From Eudorina sp. 2006-703-Eu-15 (lineage: Eukaryota; Chlorophyta; Chlorophyceae; Chlamydomonadales; Volvocaceae): a DNA stretch of 64,000 bases. Both the position numbers and the translations under genes were made by a program. The stretch covers positions 1 to 64,000 of the forward strand of contig BDSI01000001.1 of assembly GCA_003117195.1 (NCBI GenBank), written 5' to 3'. The notes below the pieces were generated by a model. The model was not told the DNA's origin, did not search any database, and worked only from the letters and a program-made list of their open reading frames with translations. Shown here in pieces: positions 10,826 to 22,500 of this stretch. Positions within the stretch are counted from its first letter, which is position 1; every line of letters begins with the position of its first letter.

Positions 10826-13800
10826 AAGAAGAGGTAGAGGTGGGGAGGGAGGGGAACGGGCGGGAGGGGCCGGAGGCGGACGGGATGAGGTCCGTCAGAG
10901 GCGCATTGGGCTACGTTGGCCTCCTGGGGGGCTTATGAGGGGGCCAGGTGAGGGAGGGGGGTGCAAACCTCGCCTGAGCTGCTGCGGAAAGAAATATGAG
11001 ACTGCCGCCAATGCCCCAACACCCTGTACGGCAAAACGGCAAAACCCACCTGCCTAACCCGCTTGTCTGCCTCCCCACCCGCAGCCCTCCCTGGAGACCC
11101 TCCCGCCCCCTTCCTCGCCCTCCGCACCCGCGTTCCCGATCTGGCCGCACCGCTCCAGGGAGAGCACCTGGCGGGGGGAGGGAGGTGGTAGGTAGGGAGG
11201 GTACCCGTACGGCAGTGTAAGCGAGAATGAGTGGCTTGAGAGGAAGACGAGGGGCCGTTGACAAGTAGGACGAGCCGAGGGGTTGCGACAGACGACTGCG
11301 AACCAGCCGGAAGCGGCCCGTCCTTGCCCCCCCTCGCCCTTTGCTCTGGCAGCAGCGGAGTAGCATGAATATGTCTACCAGTTTCCTGTACAGGCTCCCT
11401 CCCTCCCTTCCCCTGTGCCCTCCCCAATTAACCAGGACCAGTTAACCGTCCCCCCCCCCCGCCGTTTCTTGCCTGCAGGCACGTCATGTGCTGTAGCGAG
11501 CTGGCGGCGGCGTCCGAGACCCTGCTACAGCCCGCCAGGTCCAGGTGCGTAAGGCCCGTCAGCGTCGTCAGCTGGGCAAGGCCCTCATCGCCCACCTGTA
11601 CGGCAGTCCATGTACGGGTGTCGGTACGGCGCGGGATCATGACCCTCACAACTCCGGGCAAGCAGCAGTCGGGACCGGTCTCCGCTCAGATCCCCCCCTC
11701 CTTCCATCCCCTCCCCTCCCCTCCGCGGACTGCCGTACCGCGCCCACTCCCGACCCACGCTCGCTCCCCCCTCGCCGCCCGGGGGCACCCCAAGCTCCTG
11801 GCCGCTGGGCAGCTGCCCCACCCCCACCCCCCACCCCACTCCACACTCCACACACACACACAAACATCTAAACACACACCAGGGTGGTTATGAGTGAGCT
11901 TCTAATTAAACACATATACACACACAGACAGACACACACGCACACCTGTGTGTACGCCAGCCGCAGCTCCCTCAGTCCCGTGAGGCCCCTCAGCCAGGCC
12001 ACCTCCATGTCCCCCAGGAAGGTGCACCAGCCCAGGCGCAGGATGGCCAGCTGCCGCAGACACGACAGGTGCTGCAGACCCCCCTGCGGAGGAGGAAGGG
12101 GGGGCGGGGGCGGAAGGGGGGCGGTGGAAGGCCGGAGGAAGAAGGGCGGTGGAAGAAAGGGCAGAGGAAGGGCGGAGCCGCAAGAAGGCGGTCACCAAAG
12201 GCGGTAGGCGCAGGAGCGGAAGTAGGGGGTTTCGGCCAGCCAGGCCAAGCCATCCCCAGCTCCCCACCCCATATCATCCCCCAGCCATACCCGCCCATAC
12301 CCCTCGCCCGGCCCCCCCGCCAGCCCCGCCCACCTTGACTCTGCGGCACACGTCCAGGTCCAGCTTCCTCAGCGCCGTGAGGGCCCCCAGAGCCATAAGG
12401 CCCTCCCCCGTCACCAACTCGCACTCGCGCAGCTCCAGCTCCAACAGCCCCGTCAGGCCTGGAGGGGGGTGGCGGGAGGTGGTGGTGGGAGGTGGTCGGT
12501 GGTCAGAGGAGGGGACCGGGAGGGGGAGGAGGTATTACGGTTGGAGCGGGGGGAGAAAGGGGCGGGGCGGGGCGGGGCGATTTGGGGGAGGAAGGGGCGC
12601 TCCAGCGAAGCTCGCGACCACCTTGTAGGAGTGGCTGCTGACTCGCCTCCTCATCGATACCCCACTTCCCCCTCCCCTGAACCCTGACCATGATCCTCGC
12701 CCGCCCGCCCCCGCCCCCGGCCCCCCGTCCCCGGGCCCCCCCCCGCCCCCCCCCCCGCGCCCCCGCCCCCCCCCGCGCCCCCGCCCCCCCCCCCCGCCCC
12801 CCGCCCCCCCGCCTCACCCCTCAGGTGGTGCAGCGCTGCATCCGTGAGGGCCATGCACTGATTGAGCTTCAGGTGGCGCAGTCCGCAGTGCCGCCGGAGG
12901 GCCGCAACACCCGGGTCGCCCACCTGCGGGGGGGGGGGAAAGTGGGGGGCGGGGGGAAGGGTGGGGCGGGGGCCGAGGGACACCGACACGCCGGGTTGCG
13001 CAGTGCGGTGTGGGCGGGTCGTACATCGGCACGTGGTACATTCCTGCAGCCGTGAAGCACCACCCGGCGCGCCCCCAGGCATACCCTCAACACACACGCC
13101 CGCTCTCCACCCTTCTGCCACACATGCCCGATACATCATAGGTGATTATCTATGAAATAATATGTACAACTATATTTAATTTCCTCACTACCTCACTGAA
13201 CCCATATCCTCACATGTGTACTGCCCACCCACCCACCCACCCACCCACCCACCCACCCACCCACCTGCGAGCAGCCCGTGAGGTCCAGGGACCTGAGGCG
13301 GGAGCAGCGGTCAAGGGAGCGCAGCCGCTCGTTCTTGACGTCCGCCCGACCCACCTGCGGAATGAGGGCCAGTCAGTCAGTCAGTCAGTCAGTCAGTCAG
13401 TCAGTCAGTCAGTCAGTCAGCCAGTCAGCCAGCCAGCGGGGGGAGTTGCCGTCCACACCCCACACCCCGCGCCAGCTCAAACGGAGGTCACCTCACCGCA
13501 CACTGTCCGCGTCTGGGCCCCCGCGGGGTCGGGACTGCGGGTCCCCCTCGTAACGGGTACAAGATGCCCGGAACCCCCCTCCCCATTTTCGCCCCTCCCC
13601 GCCCGCGCAGCAAGTCAATATTTCCATCAAGTCCGCCCCTCCTCCCCTCCCGTCCCTCCTCCCTCGCGGCCCCTCCCTAGATGGCCCCCACCACCCAACC
13701 CCAACCCCCAACCCCCAGCACTCCCCCCATCCCCCCATCCCCACCTCCCCATCCCCCACCCACCAGCACCACCGTGTCCAGATCCAGCTCCCGGAAGCGA

Positions 13801-15295
13801 GCCAGGTCACTGAGGGTGAAGCGACCCGTGGCCACAAGCTCATCGAACACACGCTGCAGGGAGGGGGCAGGGGTGGGCAGGGAGGGGCAGGGAGGGGGCA
13901 GGGCAGGGAGGGCAGGGAATGGGGCCAGGGAATGGGGCCAGGGAATGGGGGGGTAGGGAATGGGGGCAGGGAAGGGCAGGGAATGGGGACAGGGAAGGGC
14001 AGGGAGGGGGCAGGGAGGGGGCAGGGAAGGGCAGGGAGGGCAGGGAAGGGAGGGAGCGAGACTGAGGGGTCGAATCGGTGGCGCGGACGGGCTCAGTATT
14101 TCTCCTGCCAAACTAAGAATCCGAATGTGCATCTACTTGTTGTAAAGCCGCTGTACGAAGCGCACACAATACCGCACAGTACTCCCTGCATCGTGGCTGC
14201 ACGGGCGCCGGGGCGCTGTATGCGGCGGTCGGGCCCAGGACGGGTTCAGGAGGGCGGGGGCGGAGGGAAGGGGATGTTCTCCCGCCTCCCTCTGCTCCTT
14301 GCTGCTCCTGTAGGGGCCCTCGCGGGCGCCTCCCCCCCCTGTTTTTGGGGGCTTAATTCTTTTTTCAATTTAACCCACCCACCCGCCCACACACCGCCGG
14401 CCCCACCTGCACCAGGTCGGCGGGGAGGGCCTCCAGGGAGGCGGCGGGCAGCGTGTCCCAGGAGGCCACCACGGCGGCGATACACAGGTCCTGGGGGAGG
14501 GGGGGCAGCGGCGGCAGTTGGCAGCAGCGGTTGGCAGCAGCAGTTGGCAGCAGCAAACCCAGCCTCGGACGGAGGGAACGGGGGGACAATATATTTTCCT
14601 CCATCTGCATATCTTGTGTGACCCGTGGGTCTGTCGGGTTTGATCAAGGTGCTGCGGGTGAGGAGGGCTTTAGAAGTGCGGCCTCGCCTATCGATCGTGG
14701 CAAAGCGGTGGGTGAGGGTGGCGTTGAGTGGGGGGCTGACAGGGCACTAACCCCTGACAGCGCCAGCCACCACCGCGGCTCCTTTCAAGCTGCAGCTTTC
14801 TTCGCTCTTAAGATCTGGAAGAGGCCGTCAATGGATTCGGAGTGTATGTTCCAAGCGCTTGAGCCCAACCTTGGGACGCGGAATATGTTGAGTTGTATGT
14901 TTGAGACGGTGCATCGCGCCCTGCATGGCACGCGCTGGCCCCACTGCTGTTGCACTCACAGAATTACAGGCGGCGTAATGCCTCCAATAAGTTATTTGTG
15001 CAAGAATTATAACGGGGAGCAAGAATTATAACGGGGAGCATCGCATCATTACCTGCAGCGTGTCCCGCGGCCGCAACGCCAACTCCTTAGGGTTCTTCTG
15101 GCACCAAATCCTTGGCGTGGGTATGGGAGCGTCAATCGGAGCCTGCGGCAATGCAAGTAATGCAAATTAATGGACAGGTGCGCGCAATGCCGTGCTGGTC
15201 AGCCCAAAGGCTCGAACCAACCAAAGCATGAGCCCAACCTGAGGCTCTGTGTTGTCAACAGCGCGTTTCTTCGAACGAAGACAAATGTTTCCCAT
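6908..15295 (-). CDS. Acylated leucine-rich-repeat (RNI-like) protein, 16 exons
   Basis: Exons in transcript order: 15239-15295, 15053-15142, 14407-14490, 13764-13853, 13265-13354, 12818-12923, 12334-12458, 11946-12083, 11473-11595, 11128-11167, 10598-10755, 9859-10263, 9588-9654, 8211-8375, 7688-7806, 6908-7108. Together they encode 685 residues, and all phases agree. The start MGNICLRSKK carries Gly2 and Cys5 next to basic residues, a classic myristoylation plus palmitoylation signal. Residues about 50-110 (DLVQRVFDELVATGRFTLSD) resemble the N-terminal region of plant RNI-like LRR proteins such as the Arabidopsis AT1G15740 type. After that come about 16 cysteine-containing-type LRRs, many of the form LTGLTHLDLAGC. 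Exon 9859-10263 adds an unusual insert of roughly 90 residues rich in His, Asn, Gln, Pro and Gly. One intron uses a GC donor (CAG/GCAAG at 11472). Molecular function is unknown; a membrane-tethered scaffold is an inference. Confidence 0.88.
7574..7660. repeat. (CA)n microsatellite in an intron
   Basis: Imperfect CACA/CGCA/CATA run within the last intron of the LRR gene (7109-7687). Confidence 0.9.
8915..9510. repeat. Degenerate GC-rich minisatellite in an intron
   Basis: Many copies of a unit of roughly 20-25 bp built from GCAGCCCCGTCAGGCCCCTG, with truncated variants, inside the 8376-9587 intron of the LRR gene. It generates a long false Pro/Ala-rich frame on the plus strand. Confidence 0.9.
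10774..10822. repeat. (GT)n microsatellite in an intron
   Basis: GT dinucleotide run with one TAT interruption, in the 10756-11127 intron of the LRR gene. Confidence 0.95.
13223..13264. repeat. (CCCA)n microsatellite beside a 5' splice site
   Basis: On the minus strand this is a (GGGT)n run that begins exactly at the donor of exon 13265-13354, so the repeat unit reproduces the GTGGGT splice-site start. Confidence 0.9.
13370..13438. repeat. (CAGT)n microsatellite in an intron
   Basis: Tetranucleotide run upstream of the acceptor of exon 13265-13354. It gives poly(Ser-Val-Ser-Gln) in one plus frame. Confidence 0.95.
13858..14052. repeat. Purine-rich GGGCAGGGA minisatellite in an intron
   Basis: Irregular repeats of GGGCAGGGAGG and GGGAATGGGGCCA type. 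On the coding strand this forms the pyrimidine tract ahead of the acceptor of exon 13764-13853. Confidence 0.85.
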
Positions 15296-16509
15296 TCTCT
15301 GATTGTAAAAAGTTTTCGGAGAGTTGCAAGCCGGCGAGCGCGACGCCTGTTGGTTAGACCCGAAAATGCGTCGAATCCGTTTATTGCGCCTTACAACCTT
15401 CCGCTGTACAAGAATTTCATTACTGATACTGAAAACTTAGTGTCGGGGTGGAAAAAGAACGAAAACGTGTCATTCGGCAAAGAGACGACGAGCCGAACGG
15501 TATCAGCCTTGAATTCATCGCATATCGTCAATCAAGTCACCTCCGCTAGAATTGCAACGTGGCGAGAGCGGCGCCCGCAGTGGATGGCTGCCAATCCAGG
15601 TCAGCTGTACAACAGTCGTTTGTATCCGTCGCTCCGACACCACGGAAGCATCCTACAAGCTTCCGTGCCCCAGATACGCGGCCAAGCTGTGGAAATGAAA
15701 TTCGCGTACCTATGCGCCACGGTGCAACGAACATTCGGCCGCCTACTCGGTTACCCGCAGTCGTTGGTGGGGTCGATGCGAGAATCGCCGCTGCCAGGGC
15801 TGGCAAAGAGCACCGACACTGCTGATGAAGGGCTGCAATTCAACAATACAATTAATGAGGTTATACATCGTTTTTTGTCCGATCTTAAAGAGAGGTGCGG
15901 GATAACTACTGCTCCTGTACTTGAGCGCGCAAACGCTGAACTCGCGGAAGCTTGGCAGAAAGGGACCCCGAAGCCTCTAAATCCAAATCGACACAACAGG
16001 AATGAGGCAACGGGTGTGATCTCCATTCTAGTACACCCCACGTCATGCTTGGGCATCCAACCAGACCCGCATGTGGCGGGGCATGTGCCCCCTTCGCCCC
16101 ATCGCGGCCGCCAGCACCGCGCCCTCGCCCGATGGGCCCATCGCCGCCCTCTCACCCTCGGCCTCGCACTGTCACCCCCCTCCCCTGGACCCCTCAACTT
16201 GTTTGCTCGACCTTGCACCTTCCCCCTCGCCAAAGTCGAAGCGTGGACGCCACCCGAGAAGGGAGGGTGCCGCGGGGCCCATCTCAGCGATCCCCATGGC
16301 TCGTACCCGCTACCCGCCTGCACCCACCTACGGATCCGCCGGGGCGCCCTCCCTGCCGCGCGGTCTCGTCGCCCTGAAAACCGTAAAACCCAAATCACGA
16401 TGCCCCCACCTGGCGTCGCGTCTCAGGGAGGGGTTAGGGTCACGACTGGGAACGTGCCTCCAAGCGGACATGCTCGTCGTACTAGGAGTGTCGTACAGAC
16501 CAACCCATG
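15296..16509 (-). other. Intergenic: DNAAF4 3' flank and LRR gene promoter
   Basis: Both neighbours are on the minus strand, so this holds the DNAAF4 3' UTR and the LRR gene 5' region. A minus-strand TGTAA at 15391-15395, the usual polyadenylation signal of volvocine algae, is the nearest candidate for DNAAF4; it lies about 1.1 kb past the stop and only about 100 bp before the LRR start. A long plus-strand frame across 15170-16882 is not supported as a gene. Confidence 0.5.
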
Positions 16510-19500
16510 TCAGTCGTCCACCTCATCTAGCAAGCTCGTGCCCTCGGGGTTGTTGTCACCGCCGCCAACCCCGGCGTCAGACCCATGGGTCACCGCCGCC
16601 ACCGCTGGCGCACCCTCGCCCTGCAGCTCGTCCTCTGCCGTACTGCCAACAGCTCCAGGGTGGGTGCCACCAGCGACGGCGGCGGCGCCCCCGGCAGCCC
16701 CTGTCCCTGCCGCCGCCGCCGCCGGGTCAACGACTCCCTGGGACGTGGCCGCCGCCGGCGCCGCTGTCCCGCTGCTGCTCGTCCCGCTGCTGCTCGTCCC
16801 GGGCTCCGCCGCCTCCGCCGACTGCGACTGCAACGCCGAGCCGGGCTGCGGTTCTTGTGGCTGTGATCCTGGGAGCTGCTGAGGCGGCGGGGGAGGTGGC
16901 GGGGGAGGCGGCAGCTGCTCCCTGCCCTCCGCCAGCGCCCACATGCGTGCCGCGTCCGCCTCCGCCGCCTCCGCCTTGGACCCCTCCCCGAGCCGCCGCA
17001 GCAGCGCCGCCGCCAGCCCGTGGTCGCCGGCGGCGGCGGCGAACTGCTGCAGGTGCGCCGCGGCGGCGCCGCGGCGGGTCAGCAGCCGCGCCGCGGCGGC
17101 GGCCGCCGCCGCTGGCGCCAGCCCACAACACCCGGCCGCCGCCGCCGCCGCCGTGCTGTCGGGAACAACGCCGTTCGCGGCATCCGCGGGCAGTTGCAGC
17201 GACTCGGCCCAGGAGGACAGGCGTGCCAGCCCCGCCTCGCCCGCCGCAGATCCGAAACCACCGCCGCCGCCGCCGCCGCCGCCTCCGTCGGCGGCGGCAC
17301 CCTGCGGCGGCGGCAGCAGCAGCGCCAGGCCCGCGTCGCAGTCCGCGACCGCGGCGCCGTACCGCTCCAGAACCAGATTGCATGCGGCGCGGTTGGAGAA
17401 CGCAGCCAGGCGTTCCGACTCTGCCGAAGGGGACAACATATGTGGGGATTGTTAATAGCGGGGTGCGCGCCGTGGCGTGGCACGGGTTGGGTTGGGATCG
17501 CGGCGCAGCCCGCGGGGTGCCTCCATGTGTGCCGTACACCGTACATCGTACATCATGAGAGCGGGGGAGCGGGGGAATTCCGCCCTCCGGGACCGAGCCA
17601 GGTATCGATCCACCGAGGGAGGGGCACAGGACATTGGTCGACTTGCGCTGCTGCCAGAGCCGCGGGAGGGGGCGGGCGGGTGCCGCAGGAGAGGACCGCA
17701 TGCTCTCCTCCGCTACGCATCGGGGCCGACCCCTCGCGGCGGATCCGCGATCATCCTCCGTCTCTCCCTTTCTCCAGCCTCTCTCCTTTCCTGAATGAAT
17801 GAATGAACGTCCTTTCCTGTCTGTCCTCCCTTCCCTACGTGCACTCATGCACGCATGCACTCCGGCCACAGCCGCCGCGGCCGCCATGCCCTCCAGCGCA
17901 CACCAAACGCGGTGCGCCCTCCCTGCCCTGCCTGCCCTCCCGCACCCGGCACCCCCCGCCCCCTCCCCGCCCCGCCCTCCCTGCCTCCCCGCCTCCCTGC
18001 CCTCCCGCCCTCCCGCACCCCCGACCCCTCACCCGCCACACTGCACCGCGGCAGCCCCAGCAGGGCGCTGAAGGCCTCCAACGCGCCCGAGTAGTCACCC
18101 GACCTGAGGGGAGGGAGGGGAAGGGCAGGGGGCGGATGGGGGGAGGAAGATTGGCGGGAGGGCACGCAACGACGCAAGGGCACGGAGGAGCGCGGTGCCT
18201 GGGCGGGGGCCGGGAGGCGGGGCGGTGTTGGGGCGGGGGGCGGGGGGCCACGGGGAGCTGGGGGCATCCGACCGCCCGTGTGGTGTGATGGGGTACATCA
18301 ATCGGCACGGCGCGGCGCAGCAGACCGGCCACCCGCCCGCCCGGTCTCACATCCCCCGGGCCCCATCCCCCGGCCGCGAGGGGGACAAGCCCAGGACACG
18401 ATCTCGCTTGCACCACCCGCTGTACCACCACCACCTCCTCCGCGGTTGACCCCACGTCCCCGACCCGGACCCGAGGTACAGGGGTACAGGGGGACTAGCT
18501 GCCCTCTGCAGCACAGTCGCAACTACGGACCCGGACCCTCCATTCTTCCGGAACCCCCAAACATCGAAATATGTCTACCACGCATTCCCCAAGACGGGTC
18601 CCCAGACCCCGAGAGCCACACCTGAAGCGCGCGTCCCCTCGCTGCCGCAGCGCCGCCGCGTCCGCCGGCTGCAGCGCCGCCAGCAGCTCCCCGTAGTCGG
18701 ACTCCAGGGAGGGGTCCGAGGGGGCCAACCTGGGCGGGGTTGGAATTTAGGGGAGGGGTGGGGGGTGGGAACCAGCATCAGTGGCGGCGGGACAGGGAGG
18801 GGGGCGGGGACGGAAGGGCAGGGCAGGGGAGGCGGGACGGCGGCCTCGTGGCGACGTCCATGAGATGGCCCCCCTGCCCCCCTGCCCCCCTGCCCTTGCC
18901 CCTGTCCTGCCTGGCCCCACCATCAACCGGCAAGCCCACCCACCCCGCCCAGCCACGCACCCACCGCATCGCCTCCTCGTAGTCACGAACTGCCAGCGCG
19001 AGCAGCTCCCCCGCAGCCCCGGCAGGGCCGCCCGCCCGGGCCACTGCCGCGCCGCCTCCGCCGCCTCCGCCGCCTCCGCCCCGTCCCGCCAGCGCCACCC
19101 GCGCCTGCGCCCGCCGCACCAGCAGCCGAACCAGCTGCCGCCGCAGCGCCGCGGCGTCGGCCGCCTCCAGCAGGTCGTGATCCAGCCTGGATCCAGATTT
19201 GGATCCACAGCGGGAAGGGGGGGATCCGGAGTTCGGGACATCGTTCTCTCCCAAGCCCCCCCCGCCCGCCGGTGTCCGAAGTGCTGCTAGCTGCCCGGTG
19301 ACATCCGACATGCCATCCGACGTCCCCCTTTGTCAATAAACACCGCGAAACCGCGAACATATCAAACCGCGAACACCGCGAAACCGCGGACACAGCGACC
19401 CCCCCAACAGCCCCCACTCCCCTCCCCCTCCCCCGTAACTTGGGTCGCGTATTGACTCCTGTGCCACGTATCGGTTCCCCAATCCATACCCCCCAATTAC

Positions 19501-22500
19501 CAGGCTGGTGACCCGGTCCCTGGATTTCGGTCCTTGGATCTCGTCACGGAGCTAACTCCCTTTTAATGGGAGGATTTGTGCAGTTAACCGTGGAGTCATG
19601 GCTGCAACGCTTTGGCGAAACGAGACACCCGTTCGCGCGTACTGCAGGTCGGCCGTCGCCGCACTGCTTTTATTTTGCGTGCTGATTTTTCTGGGTTAAT
19701 TACTTTTCTATTTTGGGTGGGTATATGCGTGCTCGAGCCTTCACCGTCAACGAGGCCTGCACACGCAACATCTTCACGGGCCAGTTCCACCGCCTCCGCC
19801 GTGTCGTCACCGATGTTGACCACTTCTGCTCCGAGATCGCCAACCTCGTCCTCTCGCTCGAAGCGCAGGGCTACCCACGCCGCCAGCTCCTCGCCAAGTT
19901 TGACGCCCTCATCCGCGCCGCCCCACAGTCCTTCTGTGGACCCACCCCGACCTGCTCCGCGTCGTCCGTCAACACCTTCACCCCGCCTGACCGACTCACC
20001 GGCTAAACACCTCCCCTCCCCTCCATCACCGCACCCCTACCACGGCTGCGGGCTATGATACAGAGGTCGCCGTCCGGGCAACTCCGGCGGTGTTGATCTC
20101 CGTCGTCTCTCTGCTTTCCTATAAATCCTCGGTTGAGCCCCGCATGCCACTCCATCGCCTCCCCACACCCACCCATGGCGACACCCTCACCCCCTCGCGC
20201 CGCCCCTCCTCCCGCCCCTCACCACCCCTCCCCGTCACCGCCCTACGCCCCGCCGCCCCACCGCCCGCACGCCACCCGCCGTACCGCACACACGCACGCA
20301 CCCCCGATCACAACCCCCTGCGCCCACGGCCTCTCATGCGTGAGGCCGCGCGCGCCCGGCCGGGCTGGTGGGGAGCCGATCACCCCGGTCCGCCACCCGG
20401 CCCTCTTGCGTCACCCCCGCGGTCACCGATTGCTCCCTGATTGCGGAACTCCTGTTTCGGTGCCTGCCAACCCTACGCCCGTCTGCGATGTCGCCCTTCC
20501 GTGCACCCGTACGCCCGTACATTCTTGCATTGCTATTTCCGTCTACCGTTTCCTGGACCCACCCTCTTTCGCCGCGTCGCCGCCGGGTTTGCGTGCTCTT
20601 TTCTTTTTTTCTTTAATTTAACCTTTGCCTTTGCCTGCCGTTTGTCTGCCCTTTGCTGCAACTCACATCTTCCGTTCGCCTCGCCGTCCGTCCGTGTTTC
20701 GTCCCATTTGCGCAGGTGAGTACTACGTTCTCGATAATTTGTGCTGTCTGGGGTGTGGTCCGTCCTCGTGCTGTCGCGCGTTGGTTGGTCCGGGATGGGT
20801 CCGGCGGCGACGCGGTCGCCCGAGGTAACAGTGAGCGCACAATTCAGGTATGTATGGTAAGTAACTTGGGTCGCGTATTGACTCCTGTGCCACGTATCGG
20901 TTCCCCAATCCATTCCCCCTCCCCTCCACCTGTCTCTCCGCTCCTCCAGCAGCTCCATCGCCCGGTCGCAGTCCTCCACGCAGCCCGCCGCGTCCCCCAC
21001 CGCCAGGCGACAGGCGGCCCGGTTGGCCCTCACCGCCGCGAGGCCGTCGTCCAGCTGGATGGCCCGGGTGTAGGCGTTGAGCGCGCCCCTGCACCGCAGC
21101 AGCAGTCGCGGCCGGGACCAGGGGGGTGGAGCACCGCGTGAGAGGGATGGCGCACGTGGAGAGGCTGCGACGCTGCGTGGTGTGCGTGCGGCTCGGGGGT
21201 GCGTGGGAGGAATTTGGTTTCTGTGACACCTCTCACCCCCTGTCAATTTCGCACCCCGTCCTTACCCCACCCCCGCCTCATCCCCACCCCGCCTCACCCC
21301 CTCAACCACAATCCCCACCCCGCCTCACCCCTCAACCGCTCTAACCCCACCCCCTACCCCCCAGGCCCACTCCAGCCCCCCCACCCGTAGTTCCCCGCCC
21401 GGAACATGTCGTCGCCCTTGTCCTTCAGGAACAGCGGCTGCCGCTCCGCCAGGTCCACCGCGTCGGGGTCGTCCGGGGGGGCGGAGGACGCCTCCCGGGC
21501 CTTTGAAGAGAGGGGGGAGCGTGGGGAGGGGGACCGCATGTGAGAAGCGGTGCAGGGAGCACACACCCGACCCAATATGGTGAGTGTATTTTGGTCCTTG
21601 GCTTGTCGGGTCGGGCGGATCTCTCCTCTGAACCCGCCCGCCCGACCATCGGCTGTCCGAGTGCCGCAGACCTGCCTGTACACATGTACATGTAACACAT
21701 CGCCATCGTCCTCTTGCGAGAGGGCAGTCGATCATAACATATCGTCACCTATACAATCCCCGCCCACCCAGCCACCCAGACACCCAGCCACCCACCCACC
21801 CACCCACCCACCTGTCTTCGGAAGGCACGGATCTCCTCCTCCCTCTGCTCGCGCGCCGGCAGGTGCCCCGTCTCCAGCTTGGTGAAGGTCACCTGCACCG
21901 CCTCCAGACGGGCCCGCGGCGGCGGCAGCGGCTTGAAGGGGACTGCGGCCGCTGGCCTGCTGGCGGAGGAATGCGAGGCGGCGGACGAGGCGGCGGGCAG
22001 CAGCGCTGCGGGCCGGCGGTCCTCAAGCTCACGGCCATCCAGCTCCTCATCCGGCTCCTCCTCGCCCTCCTCGCTGCCGCTGCCGCTGCCCCCGCGGGTG
22101 GCCGCCCCGCGTGGAGCCCGAGCAGGGCCATGCGCCGGCGCCGCACCGCCGTCGGCTCTGGGAGGGGCGGCCTTGGAGGGCCTGGGGAAAGGGGGCCGAG
22201 GGGCGGGGAGTGGGGGCACAGCGCATGGCAGCTGGACGCTAGACATGACCTGCGCTGACTGCCACTGAGCAAAAGCCCCGGGGGAGGATGGGCCGCAGTA
22301 CCGAGGACATCTCCAGCGACGACGTGGGTGTGGGGTCCATTGGAGTGACCGGCCACCTGCCTGCAACCTGGGAACTCCACCGCCCTACATCGCCCCAGCC
22401 CCCAGGCCCCAGCCCCCAGCCCCCAGCCCCAGCCCCCAGCCCCAGCCCCCAGCCCCCAGCCCCCAGCCCCCAGCCCCAGCCCCCAGCCCCAGCCCCCAGC

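Noticed and set aside
15170..16882. 570-residue plus-strand frame
   Set aside because: It overlaps the first exon region of the LRR gene and the last exon of DNAAF4 in antisense. Its translation has no family resemblance and becomes Arg/Pro shadow sequence at the right end.
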